This document shows, one piece after another, positions 1 through 5,684 of a stretch of 7,604 nt of DNA (position 1 is its first letter; each line of letters starts with the position of its first letter). This stretch comes from Acidimicrobiia bacterium (GTDB taxonomy: Bacteria > Actinomycetota > Acidimicrobiia > IMCC26256 > PALSA-555): positions 1-7,604 of the forward strand of contig JAFMJM010000110.1 of assembly GCA_017853455.1 (NCBI GenBank). Direction: 5' to 3'. The translations under genes were made by a program, and so were the position numbers. The notes below the pieces were generated by a model that searched no databases, was not told the origin of the DNA, and saw nothing but the letters and a program-made list of their open reading frames with translations.

Positions 1-708
1 GCCGCCGACCTGCCCGACGGCGAGGAGCCCCGCCAGGGTCAGATCCTCGCCGCGATCACGGCCCTGAAGCAGATCTGCAACCACCCGGCCGCCTACCAGG
101 ACGACGATCGGCCGCTCACCGGACGCTCGGGCAAGCTGGCACGCCTCGAGGAGATCGTGGAGACCGTGTTCGCCGCCGGCGAGCGGGTCCTGGTCTTCAC
201 CCACTTCGCGGAGTGGGGCGTCAAGCTCGCCGCCCACCTGACCGGGCACACCGGCACGCCGGTCCACTGCTACCACGGCGGGCTGACCCGGGGCGCCCGC
301 GACACGATGATCGAGGAGTTCCAGGCCGGCGTCGGCCCGGGTGCGCTGGTGCTGTCGCTGAAGGCGGGCGGCACCGGCCTCAACCTCACGGCCGCCAACC
401 ACGTGGTGCTCTACGACCGGTGGTGGAATCCGGCGGTCGAGGACCAGGCCCGTGACCGGGCGTGGCGCATCGGCCAGACCCACACGGTGATCTGTCACCG
501 GTTGGTGTGCCCCGGCACCGTCGACGAACGGGTGGAGGAGGTGGTGGCCGGCAAGCGCCGGATCGCCGACCTGGTCCTGCCCAAGTCGAGCTCGCTGGCC
601 GACCTCGACCGTGACCAGCTCACCCAGGCACTGGGCATCCGTCCCGACGCCGTCCTGACCGACGACGAGGCCGCGGAGGCCTCCGAGACCGCCGGAGCCG
701 CCGCATGA
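1..708 (+). CDS. SNF2-family DEAD/DEAH-like ATPase, C-terminal part (5' end outside window)
   Basis: This is the second RecA-like lobe of a SNF2/RapA-type ATP-dependent DNA translocase. The frame is open from base 1 and gives 235 residues here, so the N-terminal lobe with Walker A and DExx lies upstream. Visible helicase superfamily 2 motifs, numbered from the window edge: a LKQICNHP segment near 23-30, typical of the inter-lobe region; motif IV (VLVFTHF, about 63-69); YHGG at 91-94; motif V (LSLKAGGTGLNL, 118-129); LYDRWWNP (137-144); and motif VI (QARDRAWRIGQ, 149-159), which carries the arginine fingers. The acidic, Ala-rich tail after about residue 190 looks unstructured. In bacteria such proteins remodel protein-DNA or RNA polymerase-DNA complexes; the specific role here is unknown. 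The stop codon overlaps the next start (ATGA, 705-708), so the two genes are probably cotranscribed and translationally coupled. The internal ATG at 157 is not the real start, because conserved sequence precedes it. Confidence 0.95.
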   Translation, partial: AADLPDGEEPRQGQILAAITALKQICNHPAAYQDDDRPLTGRSGKLARLEEIVETVFAAGERVLVFTHFAEWGVKLAAHLTGHTGTPVHCYHGGLTRGARDTMIEEFQAGVGPGALVLSLKAGGTGLNLTAANHVVLYDRWWNPAVEDQARDRAWRIGQTHTVICHRLVCPGTVDERVEEVVAGKRRIADLVLPKSSSLADLDRDQLTQALGIRPDAVLTDDEAAEASETAGAAA

Positions 709-1013
709 GCGACGCCCGTCGCCGCTCCCGCCGGGGCGGCCAACGCAAGGCGGTCCCGACCCGCCCGTTCTGGGCGATGGGACCCGCCGGCGACGAGGGC
801 ACCGACCCCGGTGCCCACCCGATCCGGCCGGCGGCGCACCCGACCGCGCTGATCGATTCGCTCGGACCGCCGCCGTTCCCGCGCGGCGACGTCGCCCCGC
901 ACTACTTCGCGGCGGTCTACGAGCGGGCCTCGGGCATGGCCCTGGCGCTGGCCGTCGCCGCCGACCTCGTCGTCTGGGACGACGACCCGGAACCCGACGA
1001 CGCGCCCGCCTGA
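705..1013 (+). CDS. Small conserved-looking protein of unknown function coupled to the SNF2 ATPase
   Basis: This 102-residue protein belongs to no family I recognise with certainty. Its ATG overlaps the SNF2 stop codon by 4 bp (ATGA), which fixes the start and implies translational coupling. The first 16 residues are strongly basic (ARRRSRRGGQRK) and could bind nucleic acid. A Pro/Gly-rich linker follows. Residues about 47-85 look like a folded segment, with LIDSLGPPPFP leading into a probable helix (HYFAAVYERASGMALALAVAADL). The end is acidic (WDDDPEPDDAP). There is no cysteine, no signal peptide and no clear membrane span; the Ala/Leu stretch near 74-87 is short and reads better as an amphipathic helix. 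In many actinobacteria the gene after this SNF2 type encodes a SWIM zinc-finger protein. This protein cannot form a CxCxnCxH finger, although from memory its LGPPPFP...HYFAAVYERA segment resembles the tail of such partners. That resemblance is uncertain. Confidence 0.8.
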   Translation: MSDARRRSRRGGQRKAVPTRPFWAMGPAGDEGTDPGAHPIRPAAHPTALIDSLGPPPFPRGDVAPHYFAAVYERASGMALALAVAADLVVWDDDPEPDDAPA

Positions 1014-1044
1014 TCGCCGGCGCCGCCCGGCCGGTCGGCGATCA
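1011..1044. terminator. Inverted repeat between convergent genes, candidate bidirectional terminator
   Basis: TGATCGCCG at 1011-1019 pairs perfectly with CGGCGATCA at 1036-1044, giving a 9-bp stem around a 16-nt GC-rich loop. A G-T wobble (1020/1035) and a C-G pair (1021/1034) could extend it. The left arm begins with the stop codon of the upstream gene. A second copy of the right arm at 1060-1068 offers an alternative, longer-loop hairpin that contains the regulator's stop codon. No U-tract follows on either strand, so it is not a classical intrinsic terminator. The position between two converging genes still suggests a termination or RNA-protecting role. Confidence 0.45.
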
Positions 1045-1072
1045 GGGGAGGCCGGCGGTCGGCGATCAGGGG
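1032..1072. repeat. 17-bp perfect direct repeat, period 24 bp, spanning the 3' end of the regulator gene
   Basis: CGGTCGGCGATCAGGGG occurs at 1032-1048 and again, without mismatch, at 1056-1072. The second copy contains the last codon and stop of the response regulator gene (read on the minus strand as CCC TGA). The first copy lies just beyond that gene. Both copies contain the 9-mer whose inverse starts at 1011. A local duplication of the gene's 3' end would explain the pattern. Confidence 0.85.
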
Positions 1073-1767
1073 TCGAAGCGGTAGCCCACGCCCCGGACCG
1101 TGATGATGTGACGCGGCGGATCGGACGTGGGCTCGACCGCGAGGCGCAGCTTGCGCACGTGCTCGGTCACCGTGGCGGGCGTCTGCCACTCCGACGACGA
1201 CTTCCAGACCGCCCGGAGGAGGTCCTCACGGGTGAAGACCCGACGTGGGTTGCTGGCGAGCTCGACCAGCACGTCGAACTCGCGCGGCCGGAGTTCGACG
1301 ACCTCGCCGGAACGGGTGACCTCCCGGGCGAGGAGGTCGATGCGCAGTCCGTCGTCGAACTCGAGGGCCTGGACCTCGGGTCCGGCGCCGACGGCGCGCC
1401 GCATGACGGCGGCGGACCGGGCGGCGAGCTCGCTCGGGGAGAACGGCTTGACCAGGTAGTCGTCGGCACCGAGGCGCAGTCCGACCACCCGGTCCTCGAG
1501 GTCGCCGAAGCCGCTCACGATGATCACCGGGGTGGCGGCGGTCTCGCGGACCTCCGAGAGGAGGGTGAGCCCGTTGTCGTCGGGGAGGCCGAGGTCGAGC
1601 ACGATCAGGTCGACGGTCCGCTGGGCCAGGACCGCCCGGGCGGCGTCGGCGGTGGCCGCGACCACGGCCGTGATCCCCTCCCGGGCCAGCGCCTCGGCGG
1701 CGAGGGTGGTCGAGGCGGGGTCGTCGTCGACCACCAGGGCGACGAACTTCGGGGACCGGTCCGACAT
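1066..1767 (-). CDS. OmpR/PhoB-family response regulator
   Basis: This 233-residue two-component regulator has an N-terminal receiver and a C-terminal winged-helix DNA-binding domain, the standard length for the OmpR/PhoB family. Receiver (about 8-122): acidic cluster D14-D15-D16, phospho-acceptor D58 (LIVLDLGLP), switch residue S85 (VIIVSG) and K107 (LVKPF). All catalytic positions are intact. Winged helix (about 135-231): LRPREFDVLVEL, the RVFTREDLLRAVW segment, a recognition-helix region (TVTEHVRKLRLAVEP) and the closing VRGVGYRF hairpin. It should bind direct-repeat DNA as a dimer once phosphorylated. I chose the ATG at 1767 because the receiver starts right after it; an in-frame GTG at 1815 would add 16 residues with no family resemblance. 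The nearest candidate partner is the divergent GAF kinase. The 3' end converges on the 102-residue gene through a repeat cluster. Confidence 0.95.
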   Translation of the reverse strand: MSDRSPKFVALVVDDDPASTTLAAEALAREGITAVVAATADAARAVLAQRTVDLIVLDLGLPDDNGLTLLSEVRETAATPVIIVSGFGDLEDRVVGLRLGADDYLVKPFSPSELAARSAAVMRRAVGAGPEVQALEFDDGLRIDLLAREVTRSGEVVELRPREFDVLVELASNPRRVFTREDLLRAVWKSSSEWQTPATVTEHVRKLRLAVEPTSDPPRHIITVRGVGYRFDP

Positions 1768-1776
1768 GAAGAGCGC

Positions 1777-1782
1777 ATCATA
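1777..1782 (-). promoter_or_regulatory. Candidate -10 box of the response regulator gene
   Basis: On the minus strand TATGAT (5 of 6 to TATAAT) lies 9 nt before the ATG at 1767. No ribosome binding site separates them, so the transcript would start at or just before the start codon. I see no convincing -35 box at 16-18 bp. The call rests on this hexamer standing out in GC-rich sequence. Confidence 0.4.
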
Positions 1783-1816
1783 GTCCGGTCGGTTGCACAA
1801 CTGGCCCGGGCACACC

Positions 1817-1849
1817 CCGGTCCCGTTCCGGAGATGACTTGCAGATCTT
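1817..1849. promoter_or_regulatory. Possible regulator-binding direct repeats in the divergent control region
   Basis: Within the 107-bp gap between regulator and kinase, CCGG recurs at 1817 and 1828 and AGAT at 1832 and 1843. Both pairs are spaced exactly 11 bp, the repeat spacing typical of OmpR/PhoB-family sites. A further CCGGTC sits at 1785-1790, 32 bp before the one at 1817. The repeats are short and imperfect, so this is only a candidate autoregulatory site. Confidence 0.22.
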
Positions 1850-1868
1850 GTCCTTCCGCTGGTCGAAT
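1840..1868 (+). promoter_or_regulatory. Weak candidate promoter of the GAF kinase gene, leaderless arrangement
   Basis: TTGCAG (1840-1845) and TCGAAT (1863-1868) are separated by 17 bp. The second element lies 6 nt before the ATG at 1875, so transcription would begin at the A of the start codon. There is no Shine-Dalgarno sequence upstream of that ATG, which agrees with a leaderless message as is common in actinobacteria. Matches to the consensus are 3 of 6 and 4 of 6, so confidence is limited. Confidence 0.33.
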
Positions 1869-1874
1869 GTTGTG

Positions 1875-3149
1875 ATGACCCCGACCCCGGTCCAACAGGA
1901 CGTCCTCGGTGCCGTCACCGAGATCCTCGGTTGCTACTTCGGCGCCGAGGACCCCCACCAGGTCTTCGGGCTGGTGCTCGACCACGTCCTGGCCCTCACC
2001 GGGGGCGAGTACGGGTTCGTGGCCGAGGTGCGTCACGACCTCGCCGACCAGCCGTACCTGTCGTCGTGGGCGGTGTCCGACATCGCCTGGAGCGACGAGA
2101 CCCGCGCCGCCCACCGCGCTGCCCACGAGGCCGGCGGGGCGATGGAGTTCCACAACCTCGACACCCTGTTCGGCTGGGCCCTGCGCCACGAGCGACCGAT
2201 CATCGCCAACGACGCCCCCACCGACCCGCGCCGCGGCGGACTGCCCGCCGGGCACCCGCCGATGCAGTCGTTCCTCGGCCTGCCCCTCCACCGTGACGAC
2301 GAGCTCGTCGGCATGATCGCCGTCGCCAACCGTCCCGGTGGGTTCGACGACGCGGTCCTCGCCGTCATCGAGCCGGTTGCCGTGGCGACCGCCACCGTGA
2401 TCGGTGCCTACCGCGCCGAGCGGGCCCGCCACCTCGCCGAGGAGATCGAACGCGACGCCCTGGCCCTCGCCGAACACGCCAACCGGGCCAAGACCGAGTT
2501 CCTCTCCCGGGTGAGCCACGAGCTGCGCACCCCCCTCAACTCGATCCTCGGATTCGCCCAGATCCTCGAGATGAGGAACCTCGATCCCGACGACACCGTC
2601 GCGATCACCAACATCCGGCGGGCCGGCGAGCACCTCCTGCGGCTGGTCCAGGACCTGATCGACGTCAGCCAGGTCGAGGCGGGAACCCTCACCGTCGACA
2701 CCGAGTCGGTCGCGCTCGGACCCGTCGTCGAGCAGGTCCGACGCCTCACCGCCCACGAGGCCGAACGGGGCACCGTGACCCTCGTCACCCGGATCGACGA
2801 CGTGTGCGTGCGGGCCGACCCGACCCGGCTCGTCCAGGTCCTGGTGAACGTCGTGTCGAACGCCGTCAAGTACTCGCCCGCCGGGTCGGTGGTCGGGCTG
2901 TCGACCGCCGTGTCCGACGACCACGTCCGCATCCGGATCGCCGACGCCGGACCCGGCATCCCACCGGAGTTCCGCGAGCGCTTGTTCGATCCGTTCGACC
3001 GGCTCGGAGCCGAGCACTCACACATCCCCGGGACCGGCATCGGCCTGACCGTCGCCCGTCAGCTGGTGACCGCCATGCACGGTCGCCTCGAGCTCACGAG
3101 CAGCTCATCCGACGGTTCGGTCTTCGAGGTGGTCCTTCCGCAGGCCTGA
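1875..3149 (+). CDS. Soluble GAF-domain sensor histidine kinase
   Basis: This 424-residue kinase has no signal peptide or membrane span, so it should sense a cytoplasmic cue. A GAF domain covers about residues 20-178, ending in the typical SFLGLPLHRDDELVGMIAVANRPGG segment (132-156, in part). A helical linker (179-205) leads to HisKA, with phospho-acceptor H215 in SHELRTPLNSILGF. The ATPase domain shows an N box (N325, N329), a G1 box (D357-A-G-P-G361), an F box (LFDPFDRLG, 370-378) and a G2 box (GTGIGL, 386-391). All are intact, so it should be an active kinase and probably autophosphorylates H215. Its GAF domain has only one cysteine, at position 20, and no recognised ligand signature. I prefer the ATG at 1875. 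A TTG at 1839 would add 12 residues outside the domain and reach into the control region. The likely substrate is the divergent OmpR-type regulator. Its last 45 bp overlap the hybrid kinase gene tail to tail. Confidence 0.93.
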   Translation: MTPTPVQQDVLGAVTEILGCYFGAEDPHQVFGLVLDHVLALTGGEYGFVAEVRHDLADQPYLSSWAVSDIAWSDETRAAHRAAHEAGGAMEFHNLDTLFGWALRHERPIIANDAPTDPRRGGLPAGHPPMQSFLGLPLHRDDELVGMIAVANRPGGFDDAVLAVIEPVAVATATVIGAYRAERARHLAEEIERDALALAEHANRAKTEFLSRVSHELRTPLNSILGFAQILEMRNLDPDDTVAITNIRRAGEHLLRLVQDLIDVSQVEAGTLTVDTESVALGPVVEQVRRLTAHEAERGTVTLVTRIDDVCVRADPTRLVQVLVNVVSNAVKYSPAGSVVGLSTAVSDDHVRIRIADAGPGIPPEFRERLFDPFDRLGAEHSHIPGTGIGLTVARQLVTAMHGRLELTSSSSDGSVFEVVLPQA

Positions 3150-5402
3150 CCCCGTCGACGCGACCCCCGACCGCGACCCCGAACCGTCGGGTGCGTCGAT
3201 CACCGCGAACAGGTCGGCGATGGTGAACGGCTTCGTGAGGCACCCCGCCCCGACCCCGGCGACCGCCGTGGCCGTCCGGGCGGTGGCGTCGGCGGTCACC
3301 ACCACGACCGGGACCGCGGCGGTCCGGGGATCGTCGGCCAGCGCGGCAATGACGTCGAAGCCGGTGCCGTCGGGGAGGTGCAGGTCGAGCAGGACGACGT
3401 CGGGCGGGTCGGCCCGGACCGCCGCGATCCCCGCGGCGACGGTCCGCTCGACCCGGAGCTCGATCCCCGGGCGCGACGCCAGGATGCGCTCGACCAGCTC
3501 GACGTTCATGGCGTCGTCCTCGACGTAGAGGACGCGTCGGGCGTCCGGGCCGTCGGCGACGGTCACCACCGCCGGGAGCCCGAGGACGAACGCGGCACCC
3601 ACCGGCCGGTCGACGGCGACCAACGTCCCACCCATCGCCTCGGCCAGACCCCGAGAGATCGCGAGCCCGAGCCCCACCCCACCCTCGTCGCCGGAACCGG
3701 TGACGAGGGGCTCGAACACCCGGTCACGCACGGCCGGGTCGAGGCCGGGCCCAAGGTCGGCGACGGTGATCTCGATCCGATCGCCGACCACGCGCCGATC
3801 CACGGTCACCGCGGTCCCGGGGGGCGCGTGCTCGGCGGCGTTGGCCAGCAGGTTGACGAGGACCTGGATCGTCCGCCGCTCGTCGACCAGGACCCGGCAG
3901 CCGTCGACACCGGTCCGGACGATCCGGTCGCCGTCGAGGTTGGCCAGGCCGACCGCGGCGTCGAGCACGGAGTCGACCCCGACCGGTTCCCGCTCGAGCC
4001 CGAGGTCGCGTGAGCCGATGCGGGCGACGTCGAGCAGGTCGCCCACCAGGTCGAGGAGGTGCCCGGCGGCACTGGCCGCGCGCGCGACGTGGCGGTCGGT
4101 GGTCTCGGCGGGCGGGATCAGCTCCAGCGACGCCAGGATCGTGTGCAACGGGGTGCGGAGCTCGTGGCTGATCCGGCCGACCATGGCCGTCTTGGCCTCG
4201 CTCGCGGCCTCGGCGCGCACCCGGGCCGCCTCGAGCTCCGCCTCGAGCACCTTGCGGTCGCTGATGTCGGACACCACGGCGATGACCGTGTGCGGGCGGC
4301 CGTCGGCGAACACCACCGTGGTCGTGAGCGACGCCCACACCCACGCGCCGTCGGCCCGCCGGAATCGCAGGTCGTGGCGTTCGGCCAGGCCCGCCACCCA
4401 GCGGGCGCGCCAGTCGAGCAGCGCGGCCAACGACTCGCCGTCGAGATAGTCGGCGACCGGGGTGCCGATCATCGCCGCCGCCGGCATCGACAGCATCGCC
4501 GCCATCCGCGGGTTGACGTAGGTGGTCGCGCCCTGGGCGTCCGTGACCCACACGCCTTCGTCCATCAACTCGACCAGGTCGCGGTAGCGCGCCTCGCTGA
4601 CCGCCAGCCGCTCCTCGGCCTCGCGGCGGGCCGTCACGTCGCGGGCGTTGATCACGACGCCCCGCACGATCGGATCGTCGACCTGGTTGGCGGCCACGAG
4701 CTCCAGCCGGCGCCACTCGCCGTGCACGTCGCGGATCCGGAGCTCGAGCGGGGCCCCGACGAAGTCCTCCCCGTCGAGCACCCGGGCGAACCCGTCGAGG
4801 GCACGCGGCAGGTCGTCGGGATGGACGAGCGAGAACACCCCGCCCGCCGGGTCGAAGCCACGCGGGTATCCGAGGACGCGCGCAGCGCTCTCGCTCGACG
4901 ATCGCCACGATCCGTCGACTTCGAGCACGGTCACGAAGTCCGACGACCGGGCCATCAGCGCCTCGAAGTACCGACCGGCGTCGGCCGCGGCGGCCTCGGC
5001 CCGCTTGGTCGCGGTGACGTCCACCCACGACATGACCACCCCGACCGGTCGACCGTCGGCACCGAAGACCTTCCGGGCCTGCTCCGTGACCCAGACCTCG
5101 GTGCCGTCGGAGGTCCGGGCGCGCATCTCGCGCTCGGCCGACGGGGTGTCGTCGGAGAAGAAGCGCGACCAGAACCCCGCCACCTCGTCGCGGTCCTCGG
5201 GTGGGGTCCGGGCCAGGAGCTCCTGGGTCGTCGCACCCGCCGGTTCGCCGGCGAGCTCGAGGTAGGCACGGTTGGCGAACCGCAGCGTCCCGTCGATCCC
5301 GAAGAGCCCGACCCCGCCGGGCAGGGCGTCGAGGAGCGCCGCCACCCCCGCGTCGGGGGGAGCATCGGTCGCGAACAGGCGATCGAGCGGACCGGCGGTC
5401 AC
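3105..5402 (-). CDS. Hybrid sensor histidine kinase: PAS-PAS-PAS-HisKA-HATPase-receiver
   Basis: This 765-residue protein has no membrane segment and should be cytoplasmic. Domains in order: PAS1 about 19-135, PAS2 about 143-262, PAS3 about 268-385, each ending in a W/A-x-D-V/I-T/S-like strand (SWVDVT, NARDVT, VVSDIS). A coiled linker precedes HisKA (405-462), with H413 in SHELRTPLHTIL. In the ATPase domain, N517 and N521 form the N box, D549-L-G-P-G553 the G1 box, RVFEPL the F box and GGVGLGL (574-580) the G2 box. The C-terminal receiver (about 623-737) has D629/D630, phospho-acceptor D673 (LLDLHLP), T703 and K724. The last 28 or so residues are a low-complexity tail. No LOV-type cysteine motif is present; the only cysteines are C502 and C721. 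There is no Hpt domain. The GTG start at 5402 overlaps the stop of the preceding mini-HisKA gene (GTGA), which fixes the start and implies coupled translation. Confidence 0.94.
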   Translation of the reverse strand: MTAGPLDRLFATDAPPDAGVAALLDALPGGVGLFGIDGTLRFANRAYLELAGEPAGATTQELLARTPPEDRDEVAGFWSRFFSDDTPSAEREMRARTSDGTEVWVTEQARKVFGADGRPVGVVMSWVDVTATKRAEAAAADAGRYFEALMARSSDFVTVLEVDGSWRSSSESAARVLGYPRGFDPAGGVFSLVHPDDLPRALDGFARVLDGEDFVGAPLELRIRDVHGEWRRLELVAANQVDDPIVRGVVINARDVTARREAEERLAVSEARYRDLVELMDEGVWVTDAQGATTYVNPRMAAMLSMPAAAMIGTPVADYLDGESLAALLDWRARWVAGLAERHDLRFRRADGAWVWASLTTTVVFADGRPHTVIAVVSDISDRKVLEAELEAARVRAEAASEAKTAMVGRISHELRTPLHTILASLELIPPAETTDRHVARAASAAGHLLDLVGDLLDVARIGSRDLGLEREPVGVDSVLDAAVGLANLDGDRIVRTGVDGCRVLVDERRTIQVLVNLLANAAEHAPPGTAVTVDRRVVGDRIEITVADLGPGLDPAVRDRVFEPLVTGSGDEGGVGLGLAISRGLAEAMGGTLVAVDRPVGAAFVLGLPAVVTVADGPDARRVLYVEDDAMNVELVERILASRPGIELRVERTVAAGIAAVRADPPDVVLLDLHLPDGTGFDVIAALADDPRTAAVPVVVVTADATARTATAVAGVGAGCLTKPFTIADLFAVIDAPDGSGSRSGVASTGSGLRKDHLEDRTVG

Positions 5403-5605
5403 GGGATCGCGTCGACGATGGCCTGGAGCCGATGCGCCGCCTCACGGATCTGGTCGAGGTCCCGCCGGGCATCGGCGTCGAGGTGCCGACTGCCGAGGAG
5501 CTCGGCGAACCCCAGGATGGCGTGGAGCGGGGTGCGCAGGTCGTGCCGGAGGGAACGCGACCCGTCGGCGGGAGGCGGTCCGGGCGGTTCGGCGGGGAGG
5601 CTCAT
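5399..5605 (-). CDS. Free-standing HisKA (DHp) domain protein, 68 residues
   Basis: The whole protein is a proline-rich start (MSLPAEPPGPPPADG) followed by one histidine-kinase dimerisation/phospho-acceptor domain. H21 lies in RHDLRTPLHAILGFAELL, followed by a second predicted helix (about 45-65, ARRDLDQIREAAHRLQAIVD). There are no N, G1, F or G2 boxes, so it cannot bind ATP or phosphorylate itself. The D22-L-R-T25 motif (E/DxxT), needed for HisKA phosphatase activity, is present. Residues 19-68 align without gaps to residues 213-262 of the GAF kinase with 21 identities, counted by eye. The domain stops close to where the linker to an ATPase domain would begin. The ATG at 5605 is chosen because the domain follows directly. 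A longer frame continues upstream but would run into the fucose synthase gene. Its stop overlaps the hybrid kinase start by 4 bp (GTGA). It could be a phosphotransfer protein, a phosphatase, a heterodimer partner or a remnant of a lost kinase. Confidence 0.8.
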   Translation of the reverse strand: MSLPAEPPGPPPADGSRSLRHDLRTPLHAILGFAELLGSRHLDADARRDLDQIREAAHRLQAIVDAIP

Positions 5606-5611
5606 CTCACC

Positions 5612-5617
5612 ATTCTG
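5612..5617 (-). promoter_or_regulatory. Candidate -10 element of the mini-HisKA / hybrid kinase operon
   Basis: On the minus strand CAGAAT (4 of 6 to TATAAT) ends 6 nt before the ATG at 5605, which would place the transcript start on the start codon. The GGTGAG between them abuts the ATG and is too close to act as a Shine-Dalgarno site. The GAF kinase start has the same layout (GAATGnTGnG directly before ATG). No clear -35 box is seen. Confidence 0.33.
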
Positions 5618-5684
5618 ACATCGGATCGACACCGGAACCAGGTCAGAGGCCACCGAATCCCCGGCGGAGGCCCTACCCTCGCCC

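Noticed and set aside
1768..1815. GTG start extending the response regulator by 16 residues
   Set aside because: Receiver domains begin only a few residues before the DDD cluster. The extension would also cover the best -10 candidate.
1839..1874. TTG start extending the GAF kinase by 12 residues
   Set aside because: The added residues show no family similarity, no ribosome binding site fits, and a leaderless promoter pattern points to the ATG at 1875.
1605..3017. Minus-strand open frame of 470 codons running opposite the GAF kinase into the regulator
   Set aside because: It is antisense to conserved GAF and HisKA sequence and out of frame with the regulator. The composition is shadow-like with no domain.
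3150..3200. Frameshift or truncation at the hybrid kinase C-terminus
   Set aside because: The receiver is complete through K724 and its last helix. Only a short non-conserved tail follows, so the gene is intact rather than broken.
3724..5472. Minus-strand open frame of 582 codons overlapping the hybrid kinase in another frame
   Set aside because: The product is almost entirely Arg/Gly/Pro/Ala low complexity. It is a frame-shifted reading of the real kinase.
4059..5618. Long open frame (519 codons) on the plus strand opposite the hybrid kinase
   Set aside because: It is antisense to a gene with every kinase motif intact. Its composition is Arg/Gly/His/Asp-rich with no recognisable domain, as expected of antisense frames in GC-rich DNA.
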